Assembly (NCBI RefSeq): GCF_007301515.1
Contig: NZ_CP041666.1
Span: 620,001-684,000, forward strand
Direction of reading: 5' to 3'
DNA from: Radiobacillus deserti
Lineage (GTDB): Bacteria; Bacillota; Bacilli; Bacillales; Amphibacillaceae
DNA length: 64,000 nt
Shown one piece after another: positions 1 through 9,176 of this stretch; within the stretch, counting starts at the first letter, position 1, and each line of letters opens with the position of its first letter. The position numbers and the translations under genes are program-made. The notes under the pieces were generated by a model. That model had not been told where the DNA came from. It searched no databases and worked only from the letters and a program-made list of their open reading frames with translations.

Positions 1-911
1 AAAAGGCAGATGTTTATCATGTTTATGAGTTTGCGTCTTTACAGTGTGGAAAGAGAATCAAAAAACTCCTTAATGCCAGGCATCGTAACTTACATGTTCA
101 TTTAATTTATGATAGTAGTTCGTTTATCACCGACCAGCAGCTGTTAAGGACTGTTTATAAACAGAAATGGGAGGCGATGTTCATCGAAAGTTTAAAAGAG
201 GTAGATTCTATTATTGCCGTTTCAGATTCAATGAAGGCATGGTTTTTAGCTATAGACCCTCTACTTCCGGTTGAGGTAATCTATAATTCGCCTCCTCTTG
301 CTACAAGCTTCCAAATAAAAGGAGGAGAAGCTCCTCCACTTGTAGTGGCTCATGAAGGAAGGTTGACAAAAGCTGCCTTACAACCCATTTATGAGATAAC
401 AGATTCCTGTCAAAGAGCGTTCGACTTTCAATTCAAAATAATAGGTGGGCTGGGATATGGAGAAACTGCGTCAGTTCCTACCCATTTAGAAAGAAAGATA
501 AATAACCTAGGATGGGTTCCATACAGCGCGCAACCTAGTAGTATGAAGGATGTTGATATAGGGCTCGTAGGCTTAGAATCGTCTATCCATGTCTTTTCCA
601 TGCCTAGCAATCTATTTAACTATTTAAGTAATGGAATTCCAGTAATCGTAAATAATGGGAGTGATCTTAAAAAGCTTGTTCAAACCTTCCAATGCGGGCT
701 AGTCATTAATAGCCAAAATCCAACTTCAGTAGAGTATGTAAAGGGAATCGCGCACCTTTATCTAAATAAGGAAAAACTAAGAGAAATGAGCCTGAATGCA
801 AGAAGAGCTATGGAGAATACATTTAGTTGGGGGCACATGGAGAAAAGATTAATTCAAGTATATAAATCGTTTGAATCGAACCAAACTGCTACAGTTTATC
901 TACTTTCATGA
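1..911 (+). CDS. GT4-type glycosyltransferase, 5' end outside window
   Basis: The reading frame is open from base 3, so the gene starts upstream of the window; the ATG at 177 is internal. The visible ~300 residues include ADVYHVYEF, which aligns with ADIYHAHEF of the next gene, the shared block VEVIYNSPPLA, and the C-terminal NYLSNGIPVIVNNG typical of GT-B (GT4) enzymes. It is a tandem paralogue of the following gene. The HAHE and DSHE motifs of its neighbour read HVYE and DSSS here, so the acceptor-side pocket may differ or be impaired. It would transfer a sugar from a nucleotide donor during surface-polysaccharide assembly at the cytoplasmic membrane. The stop (909-911) lies 26 bases before the next start. 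Substrate unknown. Confidence 0.85.
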   Translation, partial: KADVYHVYEFASLQCGKRIKKLLNARHRNLHVHLIYDSSSFITDQQLLRTVYKQKWEAMFIESLKEVDSIIAVSDSMKAWFLAIDPLLPVEVIYNSPPLATSFQIKGGEAPPLVVAHEGRLTKAALQPIYEITDSCQRAFDFQFKIIGGLGYGETASVPTHLERKINNLGWVPYSAQPSSMKDVDIGLVGLESSIHVFSMPSNLFNYLSNGIPVIVNNGSDLKKLVQTFQCGLVINSQNPTSVEYVKGIAHLYLNKEKLREMSLNARRAMENTFSWGHMEKRLIQVYKSFESNQTATVYLLS

Positions 912-937
912 TAGCACGACCAAAAGGAGGGGTACTC

Positions 938-2161
938 ATGAAAAATGTGTGTTTTTTAGTGACAGAACATCCCTTTCTAGATGCACGTATTTTTAAAAAA
1001 GAAGCAAAAAGTCTTGTGAATCGTGGATATAGAGTCACGATGATTGTGCCTCGACGAGATGGATATTTATTTGATATAGATGGGACGCTTTTTAAGGATA
1101 GGTTTCTTTCATCCGCTTTTTACTACGAGGGTATAAAAGTTATAACCTATGAATCATTGGATTACGAAAAAAACGTAAAACTGCTTCTTTATAACATACG
1201 AAGCGGAACACCATCTCGCTTTGATGATCCATTAACGCGAATAGGAATAGACCAAGAAGCGGACATCTATCATGCTCATGAATTTTTCTCATTATATTCA
1301 GGAGTTGGAATTAAACGTGAATTAGCAAGTAAAGGGAAAGAATGTAAGTTGATTTTTGATAGCCATGAATTAGATCCAGACCCTCTTATGAAAGGTGCTC
1401 AAAGAACGAAACAAGTAAAGCAGCAACTGCTCGAGAAAATGGTTGAAGAAATGGATTATTTAATTACTGTATCTGAATCTATCGCATCATGGTTTCTTAA
1501 ATTAAGACCAAATCTTCCAGTGGAAGTAATCTATAATTCACCTCCACTGGCGATGAGACAGGAAACGAGTAATAAAGCGTACACCGAAGAACTTGTCATT
1601 GCATTCGAAGGGGTCTTAGGTAGGAATAGAGGGGACTTTGAGAAACTAATCAAAATCGTGAAGCAAGCAAACGAAGAAAAGAGGGTAACAGTAAAAATAA
1701 TTGGAGGTTGGAAGAAAGGGACAGAAGGCACGGACCTTTCTAACCTACCTGTTCATATACAAGATAAGATAATCTTTACAGGTTGGATGGATTTTAAGAG
1801 GATTCCTCAGGCCATGACGGATGTAGATATAGGATGGATTGATTTGGACGGAACGCATTCATTAAATAATCGGTATGCCATGCCAAACAAGTTTTTCAGT
1901 TATTTAAATAATGGTGTCCCTGTTCTAGTGAATCAGTGTGAAGACATGGGAAGGTTTATTGAACGATATAACTGTGGAATAGTAGTTGATAAATTACAAG
2001 CAACTGCTGAGGATTATACGCAAGCTATACTCTCTCTATTCTCCAGGAAAAACGATTTAATAGAGATGGGGCAAAATGCGAGGAAGGTGATGGAATCTTC
2101 TTTTAGCTGGGAGTGCATGGAGAAAAAACTGTGGACGGTTTATGAGCAATTAGTAGAGTGA
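938..2161 (+). CDS. GT4-type glycosyltransferase
   Basis: 407-residue GT-B glycosyltransferase. The start is taken at the ATG at 938 because AAAGGAGG sits at 923-930; an in-frame ATG at 908 overlaps the previous stop and lacks this site. The N-terminal domain has a Rossmann-like opening (CFLVTEHPFLDARIF) and the HAHEF motif; the C-terminal domain carries IIGGW, NRYAMPNKFFSYLNNGVP and the final FSWECMEKKL also found at the end of the upstream paralogue. It belongs to the polysaccharide operon with its neighbours and probably adds one sugar of a repeat unit. Sugar and linkage cannot be read from sequence. Confidence 0.9.
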   Translation: MKNVCFLVTEHPFLDARIFKKEAKSLVNRGYRVTMIVPRRDGYLFDIDGTLFKDRFLSSAFYYEGIKVITYESLDYEKNVKLLLYNIRSGTPSRFDDPLTRIGIDQEADIYHAHEFFSLYSGVGIKRELASKGKECKLIFDSHELDPDPLMKGAQRTKQVKQQLLEKMVEEMDYLITVSESIASWFLKLRPNLPVEVIYNSPPLAMRQETSNKAYTEELVIAFEGVLGRNRGDFEKLIKIVKQANEEKRVTVKIIGGWKKGTEGTDLSNLPVHIQDKIIFTGWMDFKRIPQAMTDVDIGWIDLDGTHSLNNRYAMPNKFFSYLNNGVPVLVNQCEDMGRFIERYNCGIVVDKLQATAEDYTQAILSLFSRKNDLIEMGQNARKVMESSFSWECMEKKLWTVYEQLVE

Positions 2162-2242
2162 GTGGGGGTGGGTCTTGATGAACATCCCTATTTAAAAAGT
2201 TAAAATGACTTGAATCATAATTTTACGGAAAGGGTGATGGAC

Positions 2243-3244
2243 TTGAATGTTCTGCATATTCCTTATGGTTCTCCAATGATTGAACTTTGTCATGCGTTAC
2301 GTTTGAAGGGAGTGGAAGCCACAGCTTGCCACTTCTATGAAAATGCCTACAACTTCAAGCCGGATCAAAGCCTAAAGTTAAATCAGAAAAGCAGTACAGA
2401 ACGTGAACGCCAAATAGAAAAGTTCCTAAAGGATTCAATGAACAAGTATGATATCTTCCATTTTCATTTTGGAGAGACATTTTTCTCAGATAAAAGAGAT
2501 CTCCCTATATTGAAGGCTGCTGGAAAGAAAATGGTCGTACACCATCACGGATCGGACATCCGTTTATTGTCCGTTGCAAAGAAGAATAATCCCTATGTCC
2601 GGGTCAAGCCGGAATGGACGGAGGAAAAAATATATAAAAACCTTGAAACTCTATCTAAATATATAGATCATGCAATTGTTCAAGATTATGAATTAGAGGA
2701 GTACATCTCTAATTCTTATAAACATGTTCATGTAATTCCCCACACAATAGATACCAAACAATTTAAACCAGTTTATCCTACTCCAAAACAATCACCTCTT
2801 ATTATTCATGCTCCCACGATGAGGGATCTGAAAGGAACGGAATATATCCTACATGCAGTAAACGCCTTAAAGCAAGAAGGGTATTCTTTTCAATTCGAGT
2901 TAATAGAAGGATACTCTTATGAAGAAACAAAAGATTTACTAGCAAAAGCAGATATTGTCATTGATCAGTTAAGAATTGGTGCGAGTGGTTATATAAGTTC
3001 CGAGGCAATGGCATATGGAAAGCCAGTTGTATGTTATATAAGAGATGATTTAGTTTCTAAATATCCAAAGGAGTTACCTATTGTCAATGCTAATCCTTCT
3101 ACCATATGCGATGTCCTCAGAAATCTACTTCAGCATCCAGAAAAGTGGAGTGAATTAGGAACTAGAGGTCGTCGGTATATAGAAAACTACCATGATGCTT
3201 CGGTCGTAGCAGATCAGTATATGAATATTTATAAACGTTTATAG
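2243..3244 (+). CDS. GT4-like glycosyltransferase, TTG start
   Basis: About 333 residues. The frame is open from a TTG at 2210, but AAAGGGTG at 2229-2236 best serves the TTG at 2243, giving a protein opening with NVLHIPYGSP; the ATG at 2237 lies too close to this site. The N-terminal domain has FHFHFGETFF and VVHHHGSDIR, typical of the nucleotide-free half of GT-B enzymes. The C-terminal half has VIPHTIDTKQFKP, APTMRDLKGTEY and the donor-site region SSEAMAYGKPVV. It follows the two paralogous glycosyltransferases by about 80 bases and precedes the sugar dehydrogenase, so it very likely acts in the same surface-glycan pathway. Specificity unknown. Confidence 0.85.
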   Translation: MNVLHIPYGSPMIELCHALRLKGVEATACHFYENAYNFKPDQSLKLNQKSSTERERQIEKFLKDSMNKYDIFHFHFGETFFSDKRDLPILKAAGKKMVVHHHGSDIRLLSVAKKNNPYVRVKPEWTEEKIYKNLETLSKYIDHAIVQDYELEEYISNSYKHVHVIPHTIDTKQFKPVYPTPKQSPLIIHAPTMRDLKGTEYILHAVNALKQEGYSFQFELIEGYSYEETKDLLAKADIVIDQLRIGASGYISSEAMAYGKPVVCYIRDDLVSKYPKELPIVNANPSTICDVLRNLLQHPEKWSELGTRGRRYIENYHDASVVADQYMNIYKRL

Positions 3245-3353
3245 TAGATTCGTTAGACCTTCATCCTTTTTCTATTCTATTAAAGTTAAACGTCCAATCA
3301 AGTAGAAATCCCCCTCATACAATATCATAAATTTGGATAAGAAATGAGGGTGA

Positions 3354-4652
3354 ATGATGGTAATAGAACCTAATGAACACTTATCTTGTGTAGCCGTCGT
3401 GGGACTAGGGAAGATAGGCCTTCCATTAGCAGCCATGTTTGCTAATAATGGCTACCAAGTATATGGAGCTGATAAAAACAAAGAAGTTATAGACAGTATT
3501 TCCAGAGGTGAATCTCATGTAAAAAATGAACCTGGATTAGAAGAATTAGTACTAGAAGCACATCAAAAGAATTCATTAATTGCGACGAACTCCACTGTTG
3601 AAGCAGTATCTGAAGCAAATATTGTTGTTGTGATTGTTCCTGTTCTAGTTAAGGAGAATAATGAAATTGATTACCAATATATTGATTCTGCTGTAGAAGA
3701 TATCGGAAAAGGTCTACAGGAAGGGACGTTAGTTATTTTTGAAACAACCCTTCCGCCAGGAGATACGGTAAATAGGTTTGGGAAGAGGATTGAAGAAATA
3801 TCAAGTTTAAAAATGGGAGAGGAATTCTATCTCGCATATAGCCCGGAAAGAGTTTATTCTAATCGAATAATTGAAGATTTGAATAGTTATCCAAAAGTTG
3901 TTGGTGGTTTTAACGAGCAGAGCTTAGAAAGGGCATCTGCTTTTTATCAGAATGCACTCGGTTGTAAGATGATTGAAGTCAGCTCAATAGAGACAGCAGA
4001 ATTTTCAAAAGTTGCAGAGTGTGTGTATCGAGATGTGAATATTGCTCTGGCAAATGAATTAGCAAAGTTTGCTGAGAAAATGGAAGTCCGTATATCTGAA
4101 GTAATAGAAGCAAGTAATAGCCAACCTTTTTCTCATTTACATGCACCTGGAATAGGTGTGGGTGGTCATTGCATTCCTATTTACCCTTACTTTTTTATTA
4201 ATAAAGGCCTAAACCAAGGATTAACGACACTGTCTAGAGAAATCAATGACAGTATGGCGAATTATGCTATTTCAAAATTAGAAAATAGGGTTGGGGATTT
4301 AAAAAATAAAAATGTTCTTATTTTAGGATTGTCTTACCGAGAGAATGTAAAAGAGTCAACAAAGTCAACATCGTTGCTTCTTATCGATCAGCTAAAAGAG
4401 AAACAAGCAAATGTTTTTGTAAATGACCCGCATTACTCCGTAAGTGAAATAATTGATTATGGAGTATTGCCTTTATCCGTAAACGATAAAATGATAGAAA
4501 ATATAGATGTCGTTATTTTACAAGCTTTTCACAAGGAATACGAGACTTTGGACTTCAAGAAATTTTCGAACTGTGAGCTGTTCTTCGATGGAAGGAACAA
4601 ATTAAATGAAGAGGATATTACGCAACTAGGCATTCTATATGAAGGCATTTAG
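3354..4652 (+). CDS. UDP-N-acetyl-hexosamine / UDP-glucose 6-dehydrogenase family
   Basis: 432-residue nucleotide-sugar dehydrogenase (WecC/WbpA/Ugd superfamily), which oxidises C6 of a UDP-sugar to a uronic acid with two NAD+. The N-terminal Rossmann domain has GLGKIGLP near residues 17-24; the central domain has ETTLPPGDT and the YSPERV motif; the catalytic cysteine is in GVGGHCIP (Cys273); the UDP-binding C-terminal domain has LGLSYRENVKESTKS. The sequence GGHCIP and the neighbouring DegT aminotransferase favour an N-acetylhexosamine substrate (ManNAc or GlcNAc type) over glucose, by inference. GAGGGTGA precedes two adjacent ATGs at 3354 and 3357. CCCTCAT at 3312-3318 could pair with ATGAGGG at 3344-3350 and hide this ribosome site. 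Confidence 0.9.
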   Translation: MMVIEPNEHLSCVAVVGLGKIGLPLAAMFANNGYQVYGADKNKEVIDSISRGESHVKNEPGLEELVLEAHQKNSLIATNSTVEAVSEANIVVVIVPVLVKENNEIDYQYIDSAVEDIGKGLQEGTLVIFETTLPPGDTVNRFGKRIEEISSLKMGEEFYLAYSPERVYSNRIIEDLNSYPKVVGGFNEQSLERASAFYQNALGCKMIEVSSIETAEFSKVAECVYRDVNIALANELAKFAEKMEVRISEVIEASNSQPFSHLHAPGIGVGGHCIPIYPYFFINKGLNQGLTTLSREINDSMANYAISKLENRVGDLKNKNVLILGLSYRENVKESTKSTSLLLIDQLKEKQANVFVNDPHYSVSEIIDYGVLPLSVNDKMIENIDVVILQAFHKEYETLDFKKFSNCELFFDGRNKLNEEDITQLGILYEGI

Positions 4653-4679
4653 AATCAAAAGGAAGAAGGAGGTTGTTTC

Positions 4680-5789
4680 ATGCAGGTACCTTTACTGGAT
4701 TTAAAAGGAGAACTGGAGCTAACCAAATCCTCTATCATGAATGAATTAACAGAAGTAATTGATAGTGGACAATATATTTTGGGGGAAAAAGGAAAGAATT
4801 TTGAACAGGAAGTAGCGAAGTATTTAAATGCGTCGTACAGTCTTGGAGTTGCAAGTGGAACGGATGCTTTGCAACTTGCCCTTCAAGCTTTGGATATCGG
4901 TCCTGGTGATGAAGTCATTACAACACCGTTTACTTTTTTCGCTACAGCGGAGGTTATTGCACAAGTTGGAGCTAGACCAGTTTTTGTTGATATTGAACAG
5001 GAGACGTACAATCTGGATCCTACTAAAATAGAAGAAGCGATTACAAGCAAAACGAGAGCAATTATCGTCGTCCATTTATATGGGCAGGTTGCAAATATGA
5101 AAGAAATTATGCATATCGCACAATCATACAATCTGAGCGTGATTGAGGACGCCTGTCAAGCCATTGGATCAGAATTTGAAGGACAGCGAGTTGGGGCGAT
5201 AGGTGATTTTGGCTGTTTTTCTTTCTTCCCAACTAAGAACTTAGGTGCATTCGGTGATGCAGGACTCATTGTTACAAATAAGCGAGAATATTATGAGAAG
5301 GTTATTAGTCTACGCAATCATGGAAGTCTAGAAAAATACCACCACGCTTGGATTGGAATGAATAGTCGGTTGGACGAACTGCAAGCGGCTGTATTACAAG
5401 TGAAATTAAAGGTTTTAGACACGTTTTTAACTAAGCGAAAAGAGCTTGCTAAACGTTATACGGAACATTTTGAAGATAAAATATGGTGTCCTCCAATTAG
5501 AGAGGATCGCAGCCATACATTTCATCAATATTGTATTGAAACAGATAACAGAGATGCTCTTGTATCAGAACTTGATAAGAACGGTATTGCTTCTGCTATT
5601 TATTATCCAATTCCGCTTCATTTGCAGGCAGCATTTCAATACCTTCATTATAAGAAAGGGGATTTTCCGGTAGCAGAAAGCAAGTCAAAACGAGTTATTG
5701 CCCTCCCCATTTATCCAACGCTTTCTTATGAAAAACAGGACTTAGTAATTTCTACAGTTCTTAACTTCTTGAAAAATCAAGATGTATAA
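4680..5789 (+). CDS. DegT/DnrJ/EryC1/StrS sugar aminotransferase
   Basis: 369-residue PLP-dependent aminotransferase of the fold-type I DegT family, which aminates a keto group of a nucleotide sugar. The Schiff-base lysine is Lys186 in FFPTKNLGAFGDAG; ASGTDALQLAL near residue 60 and VIEDACQAIG near 157 bind PLP; YYPIPLHLQ near the C-terminus is typical of the family. AAGGAAGAAGGAGG precedes the ATG at 4680. With the upstream dehydrogenase it suggests synthesis of an amino- or acetamido-uronic acid as in the WbpA/WbpE pathway, but no WbpB-like oxidase or WbpD-like acetyltransferase is visible here; they may lie to the left of the window. It is the last gene of this operon, followed by a perfect hairpin. 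Confidence 0.9.
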   Translation: MQVPLLDLKGELELTKSSIMNELTEVIDSGQYILGEKGKNFEQEVAKYLNASYSLGVASGTDALQLALQALDIGPGDEVITTPFTFFATAEVIAQVGARPVFVDIEQETYNLDPTKIEEAITSKTRAIIVVHLYGQVANMKEIMHIAQSYNLSVIEDACQAIGSEFEGQRVGAIGDFGCFSFFPTKNLGAFGDAGLIVTNKREYYEKVISLRNHGSLEKYHHAWIGMNSRLDELQAAVLQVKLKVLDTFLTKRKELAKRYTEHFEDKIWCPPIREDRSHTFHQYCIETDNRDALVSELDKNGIASAIYYPIPLHLQAAFQYLHYKKGDFPVAESKSKRVIALPIYPTLSYEKQDLVISTVLNFLKNQDV

Positions 5790-5800
5790 TTCAGAACAGT

Positions 5801-5836
5801 GAAGTGTCCTCTTCCAATCGAATTAGAGGACACTTC
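5801..5836. terminator. 12-bp perfect hairpin between convergent genes
   Basis: Perfect arms at 5801-5812 and 5825-5836 with a 12-base loop, between the end of the aminotransferase gene and the end of the convergent GT2 gene. T-runs on either side are weak, so termination could be bidirectional but inefficient. Confidence 0.65.
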
Positions 5837-5852
5837 ATTCGCTTTTCCGATA

Positions 5853-7121
5853 TTAAAGATGCTTTAGAAAGTCGTTCCATTTTGAATGATGTGTTTTCGT
5901 AATACTCTTGTTGTGTTCGCGAACATTATAAACAGTGAAATCTTCATATTGAAAGGAGGAGAATTTTATAAGGCGACTTAAAACACTAACATCTTCATAT
6001 AATCTTCCATCTTCAAACTGAATAACAGGAAATCCATCCACTTTCCTTAGACTAGTTGTTCGGTATATTCTCGGTCCCAAAGGGAATCGATACGTTAATA
6101 AATCTGTTAGTCCCCTTGTCTGCCTTCCTTTATCTATCTTTTTAAATTGAATACCTCGATCTAATTGTTTCCATCGCCGGTAATTTCCATAAAGCACGGA
6201 AGTATCGGCTTTTACGTTTCTTAAGTGCTGTTTGATGACGGAAACTGCATCTGAATCTAGCCAATCATCTGCGTCAAGTTCTAAAACAAAATCAGATGTC
6301 ACATGAGGAAGTAAACGGTTTAATGCTCGTGCTTTTCCACCATTTTGTTGCTGATACAAATGAATTAATTTTTCGTCCTTCCATTTTAGTAGCTGGGAAT
6401 AGGAATGGTCCGTAGAACCATCGTCGATAATAAGTATTTCTTTAAAAGGTGAACTTTGCAACAAGCAGGAATTTAGAGCAATTTCAATATAGTTTGCCAT
6501 GTTATAGTTGGATATCATAACAGAAAGGGAAGGGGTATCTTCATTTGATGAATGACTAACCTTTTGATATTTTTCCATGATTTTTTCTTTTTCGATCTCT
6601 TGTTTTGTATTTTGAACTCTAGCTTGTTTTATTAAGTTTGTACGAAATTCTTGTAATTCTCCTGCTACTGTTGAAAGCCATGCAGGTAAGAGGGCTTCTT
6701 TGAAAGGAAGCTGGCTTAAAGAATGGAAATTTTTCTCTTTAAGATAACCTGTTTTCACTAAGAGTGGTCTATGGATCGTGACATTCCTTTTCTGGTACGA
6801 AGCACACAGAACTTTTTTGGAAGCTGGAATGGTTAATGTATCGGGTGTTACCGTTTTGGACAGGTAATCATTATCTTGAAGGAATAACACGTAGTCTGTG
6901 GTCACCGTTTGTACAAGTTCATTAAGTTTGATTCCAGGATCTTGATTTTTAGTGTAAAGTACATTGCTCTTAAGTGTGATATTTTTAGGTAGAATAGAAT
7001 TCTGTTCTGTAAGAATCATAATCGTTTTCAATCTAGAATGTACATACTCAAGAGACTGTAGGGCCTTTTGTATGGCTAGTGGGGTCGAACCATTTATTAG
7101 CACTGCGGTAATATCCTTCAT
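5853..7121 (-). CDS. glycosyltransferase family 2 with N-terminal extension
   Basis: 422 residues. Residues ~195 onward form a GT2 (GT-A fold) domain: LSVMISNYNMANYIE, then IIDDGSTDHS for nucleotide binding, and LELDADDWLDSDAV containing the DxD metal site. The ~190-residue N-terminal part resembles a second, degenerate GT-A segment (TAVLINGSTP, VLFLQDNDYLSKT) that lacks a clear DxD, so it may be a non-catalytic duplicate. GGGGGAAATAAG precedes the ATG. It lies convergent to the polysaccharide operon and ends against the shared hairpin, so it is transcribed separately but probably serves the same glycan or a teichoic-type polymer. Donor and acceptor unknown. Confidence 0.85.
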   Translation of the reverse strand: MKDITAVLINGSTPLAIQKALQSLEYVHSRLKTIMILTEQNSILPKNITLKSNVLYTKNQDPGIKLNELVQTVTTDYVLFLQDNDYLSKTVTPDTLTIPASKKVLCASYQKRNVTIHRPLLVKTGYLKEKNFHSLSQLPFKEALLPAWLSTVAGELQEFRTNLIKQARVQNTKQEIEKEKIMEKYQKVSHSSNEDTPSLSVMISNYNMANYIEIALNSCLLQSSPFKEILIIDDGSTDHSYSQLLKWKDEKLIHLYQQQNGGKARALNRLLPHVTSDFVLELDADDWLDSDAVSVIKQHLRNVKADTSVLYGNYRRWKQLDRGIQFKKIDKGRQTRGLTDLLTYRFPLGPRIYRTTSLRKVDGFPVIQFEDGRLYEDVSVLSRLIKFSSFQYEDFTVYNVREHNKSITKTHHSKWNDFLKHL

Positions 7122-7247
7122 CTTATTTCCCCCAGTAAAAAAATATATGCGTTACTAGTAGCTTATGCATGTCGCTTCAAGTGATTACATGAGCAAGACA
7201 ATCCGGTGTCTTGTAGTTGGTTGTATTGAGAAATGAGTAAAAAATGT

Positions 7248-7284
7248 AAAGAGAGTTCACTTTTTGTTTAGGTGAACTCTCTTT
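7248..7284. terminator. 13-bp hairpin terminator
   Basis: Arms 7248-7260 and 7272-7284 pair perfectly (13 bp). The plus side ends in TTTATTTTC and the other side has an A-run read as T on the minus strand. The arm overlaps the stop of the small Spo0E-like gene, so this is its terminator. Confidence 0.8.
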
Positions 7285-7456
7285 ATTTTCTCTTTTGGTA
7301 ATCTAGGATCAATTTATCTAATTCTTGGCTAAAAGCTATCGTTAAGGGGTGGTCCAAACCTAATTCAATTCCACACTGAATCATTTCATTTTGGAGTTGT
7401 TCGATTTGTTTTAGTAATTCATCCTCTGTAAGGGTTGGTTGTTTCATGTGATTCAT
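7283..7456 (-). CDS. Spo0E-family aspartyl-phosphate phosphatase
   Basis: A 57-residue gene. The protein starts MNHMKQPTLTEDELL and carries AFSQELDKLI, the SQELD signature of the Spo0E/YisI/YnzD family, near residues 42-50. Members are two-helix proteins that dephosphorylate Spo0A~P and so delay sporulation; the motif aspartate and the flanking helix make the catalytic surface. The predicted hairpin (helix, short loop at GLDHPLT, helix) and the length match the family. AAAGGAAG is placed well for the ATG at 7456; a second in-frame ATG lies three codons later. The stop overlaps a strong terminator, so the gene is monocistronic. Confidence 0.88.
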   Translation of the reverse strand: MNHMKQPTLTEDELLKQIEQLQNEMIQCGIELGLDHPLTIAFSQELDKLILDYQKRK

Positions 7457-7594
7457 TATCAGCTTCCTTTTAACCTATGATTTTATAATGGATAGCAAAA
7501 TCATACTGCATAGATGGGTAGTATGATATAGGAAATTTTTACTGTGTGAAAGTAAAAGAAAGAAAATTATATAGGAATCTATTCCTATATCAAC

Positions 7595-7939
7595 TTAAGA
7601 GCTTTTTTTCTGCTTCTGTAACTTATGCATCGTATGATTTTTACCCCATTCATGCATCGCCTCCAAAATGGGTTCTAAGCTTCGGCCGTAATCGGATATG
7701 GAGTACTCGACTTTTGGTGGAACTTGTGGATATACTACACGCTCAATGATATCTTCCTCCTCAAGCTCCCGTAATTGCTTTGTTAACATTTTTTGTGTAA
7801 TACCGGGCATGCTACGTTTAAGTTCACTGAATCGTTTCGTACCATTTTGTAATAAATGAAGAAGAATAATGGGTTTCCACTTTCCGACTAATATATTGAG
7901 AGCATCTTCCACTCGACATTCTTCAGGTGCTTTTGACAT
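7595..7939 (-). CDS. HxlR-family winged-helix regulator
   Basis: 114 residues. The start is the ATG at 7939, preceded by AAGGAGGAGGGAAGG; upstream in-frame codons lack such a site. The family pattern is clear: CRVEDALNILVGKWKP, the helix FSELKRSMPGITQKML for DNA recognition, and the wing VVYPQVPPKVEYSISDYG. A cysteine near the N-terminus (PEEC, residue 7) sits where YodB/HypR-type relatives sense thiol stress or quinones; whether it senses here is inference. It is divergent from the flavin monooxygenase/FMN reductase pair and an inverted repeat lies between them, so it most likely controls that pair and itself. Confidence 0.9.
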   Translation of the reverse strand: MSKAPEECRVEDALNILVGKWKPIILLHLLQNGTKRFSELKRSMPGITQKMLTKQLRELEEEDIIERVVYPQVPPKVEYSISDYGRSLEPILEAMHEWGKNHTMHKLQKQKKSS

Positions 7940-7956
7940 ATACCTTCCCTCCTCCT

Positions 7957-7976
7957 TAGTATCTTTCAGGATACTA
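7957..7976. promoter_or_regulatory. inverted repeat, probable HxlR operator
   Basis: TAGTATC at 7957-7963 and GATACTA at 7970-7976 form a perfect 7-bp dyad with a 6-base spacer, just upstream of the HxlR gene and facing the monooxygenase. HxlR/YodB-type proteins bind such TAGTATC-like repeats; assignment here rests on position. Confidence 0.6.
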
Positions 7977-8106
7977 TACCACAAAAAAGTGCGTACTTAT
8001 CTTAAAAAGTCATATACACTATAATAATATTGATTCAATCAAATGAAAAGCAAAAGTCAAACTAATTTTATATAACCTAAACATAGAGATGAAAGGTGTG
8101 GAACAT

Positions 8107-9165
8107 ATGGAAAAATATCGTATAAATCCAGAGAAAGGGTTGGAGTTTGGTATATATACGTTGGGAGACCACTTACCAAATCCGATAACAGGAGAACGAA
8201 TTTCTGCTAAAGAAAGAGTTCATGAAATTATTGAATATGCGAAGCTAGCGGATCAAGCTGGTTTAGACTTTTTTAGTGTCGGTGAAAGTCACCAAGATTA
8301 CTTTGCGACCCAAGCGCACTCGGTCGTTCTTGCAGCCATCGCCCAAGCTACTAAAAATATTAAGATCGCAAGCTCCTCTACTATTATTAGTACAAGTGAT
8401 CCAGTGCGTGTGTATGAGGATTTTTCAACTATTGATTTAATATCAGGAGGACGGACAGAAATAGTTGCGGGTCGAGCTTCAAGAATTGGTTTATTCGACT
8501 TGTTAGGGTATAATGTTCGGGATTATGAAGCATTATTTGAAGAGAAATTCGATTTGTTAAGAAAGATAAATGAAGAAGAGGTTGTGAACTGGAGTGGAGA
8601 ATTCCGTGCGCCATTGAGAGAGGCAGAGGTTATTCCTCGTCCACAAAACGGTTCTCTTCCGATTTGGCGTGCAGTTGGCGGATCACCAGGCAGTGCGATA
8701 AAGGCTGGTTATGCGGGTGTTCCAATGTTTATGGCACACTTAGGTGGGCCAGTTTCGGTATTCAAAAGAACAGTTGATGCTTACCGAGAAGCGGCAGAAA
8801 GAGGCGGATTTGATCCTGCAGAACTACCTGTAGCAACAGCTGGCTTCTTTTATGCGGCTGAAACATCACAGCAAGCATTAAAAGACATGTATCCTCATAT
8901 TAATGAGGGGATGAAAAAGACAAATGGGCAAGGCTTCCCTAAACAGCATTTTGCACAAGGGGTTGATCCGCAAAACGTGATGAATATCGGAAGTCCACAA
9001 GAAATCATTGAAAAAATCCTTTATCAACATGAAATGTTTGGCCATCAACGATATATTGCCCAAATTGATTTCGGTGGTATGCCATTTGAAAGACTGGAGA
9101 AAAATATTGAATTGATTGCAACGGAAATTCTACCAGCCATTCGAAAATACACAGCAAAAAAATAG
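8107..9165 (+). CDS. LLM-class flavin-dependent monooxygenase
   Basis: 352-residue luciferase-like TIM-barrel oxidoreductase. The start is the ATG at 8107 with AAAGGTG eight bases before it, rather than the ATG at 8089. LEFGIYTLGDHLPNP opens the barrel; FFSVGESHQDYF, SSSTIISTSDPVRVYEDF and GGRTEIVAGRAS are typical of the family branch that includes the solved protein 2I7G. Such enzymes use reduced FMN and O2 to oxidise organic substrates; this branch has no agreed substrate. The next gene, 11 bases downstream, encodes a flavin reductase, giving a two-component monooxygenase, probably governed by the divergent HxlR protein. Role in detoxification is inference. Confidence 0.88.
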   Translation: MEKYRINPEKGLEFGIYTLGDHLPNPITGERISAKERVHEIIEYAKLADQAGLDFFSVGESHQDYFATQAHSVVLAAIAQATKNIKIASSSTIISTSDPVRVYEDFSTIDLISGGRTEIVAGRASRIGLFDLLGYNVRDYEALFEEKFDLLRKINEEEVVNWSGEFRAPLREAEVIPRPQNGSLPIWRAVGGSPGSAIKAGYAGVPMFMAHLGGPVSVFKRTVDAYREAAERGGFDPAELPVATAGFFYAAETSQQALKDMYPHINEGMKKTNGQGFPKQHFAQGVDPQNVMNIGSPQEIIEKILYQHEMFGHQRYIAQIDFGGMPFERLEKNIELIATEILPAIRKYTAKK

Positions 9166-9176
9166 GGGGATAAAAG

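Noticed and set aside
2210..2242. Earlier TTG start of the third glycosyltransferase
   Set aside because: No ribosome site before it; the one at 2229-2236 fits the TTG at 2243.
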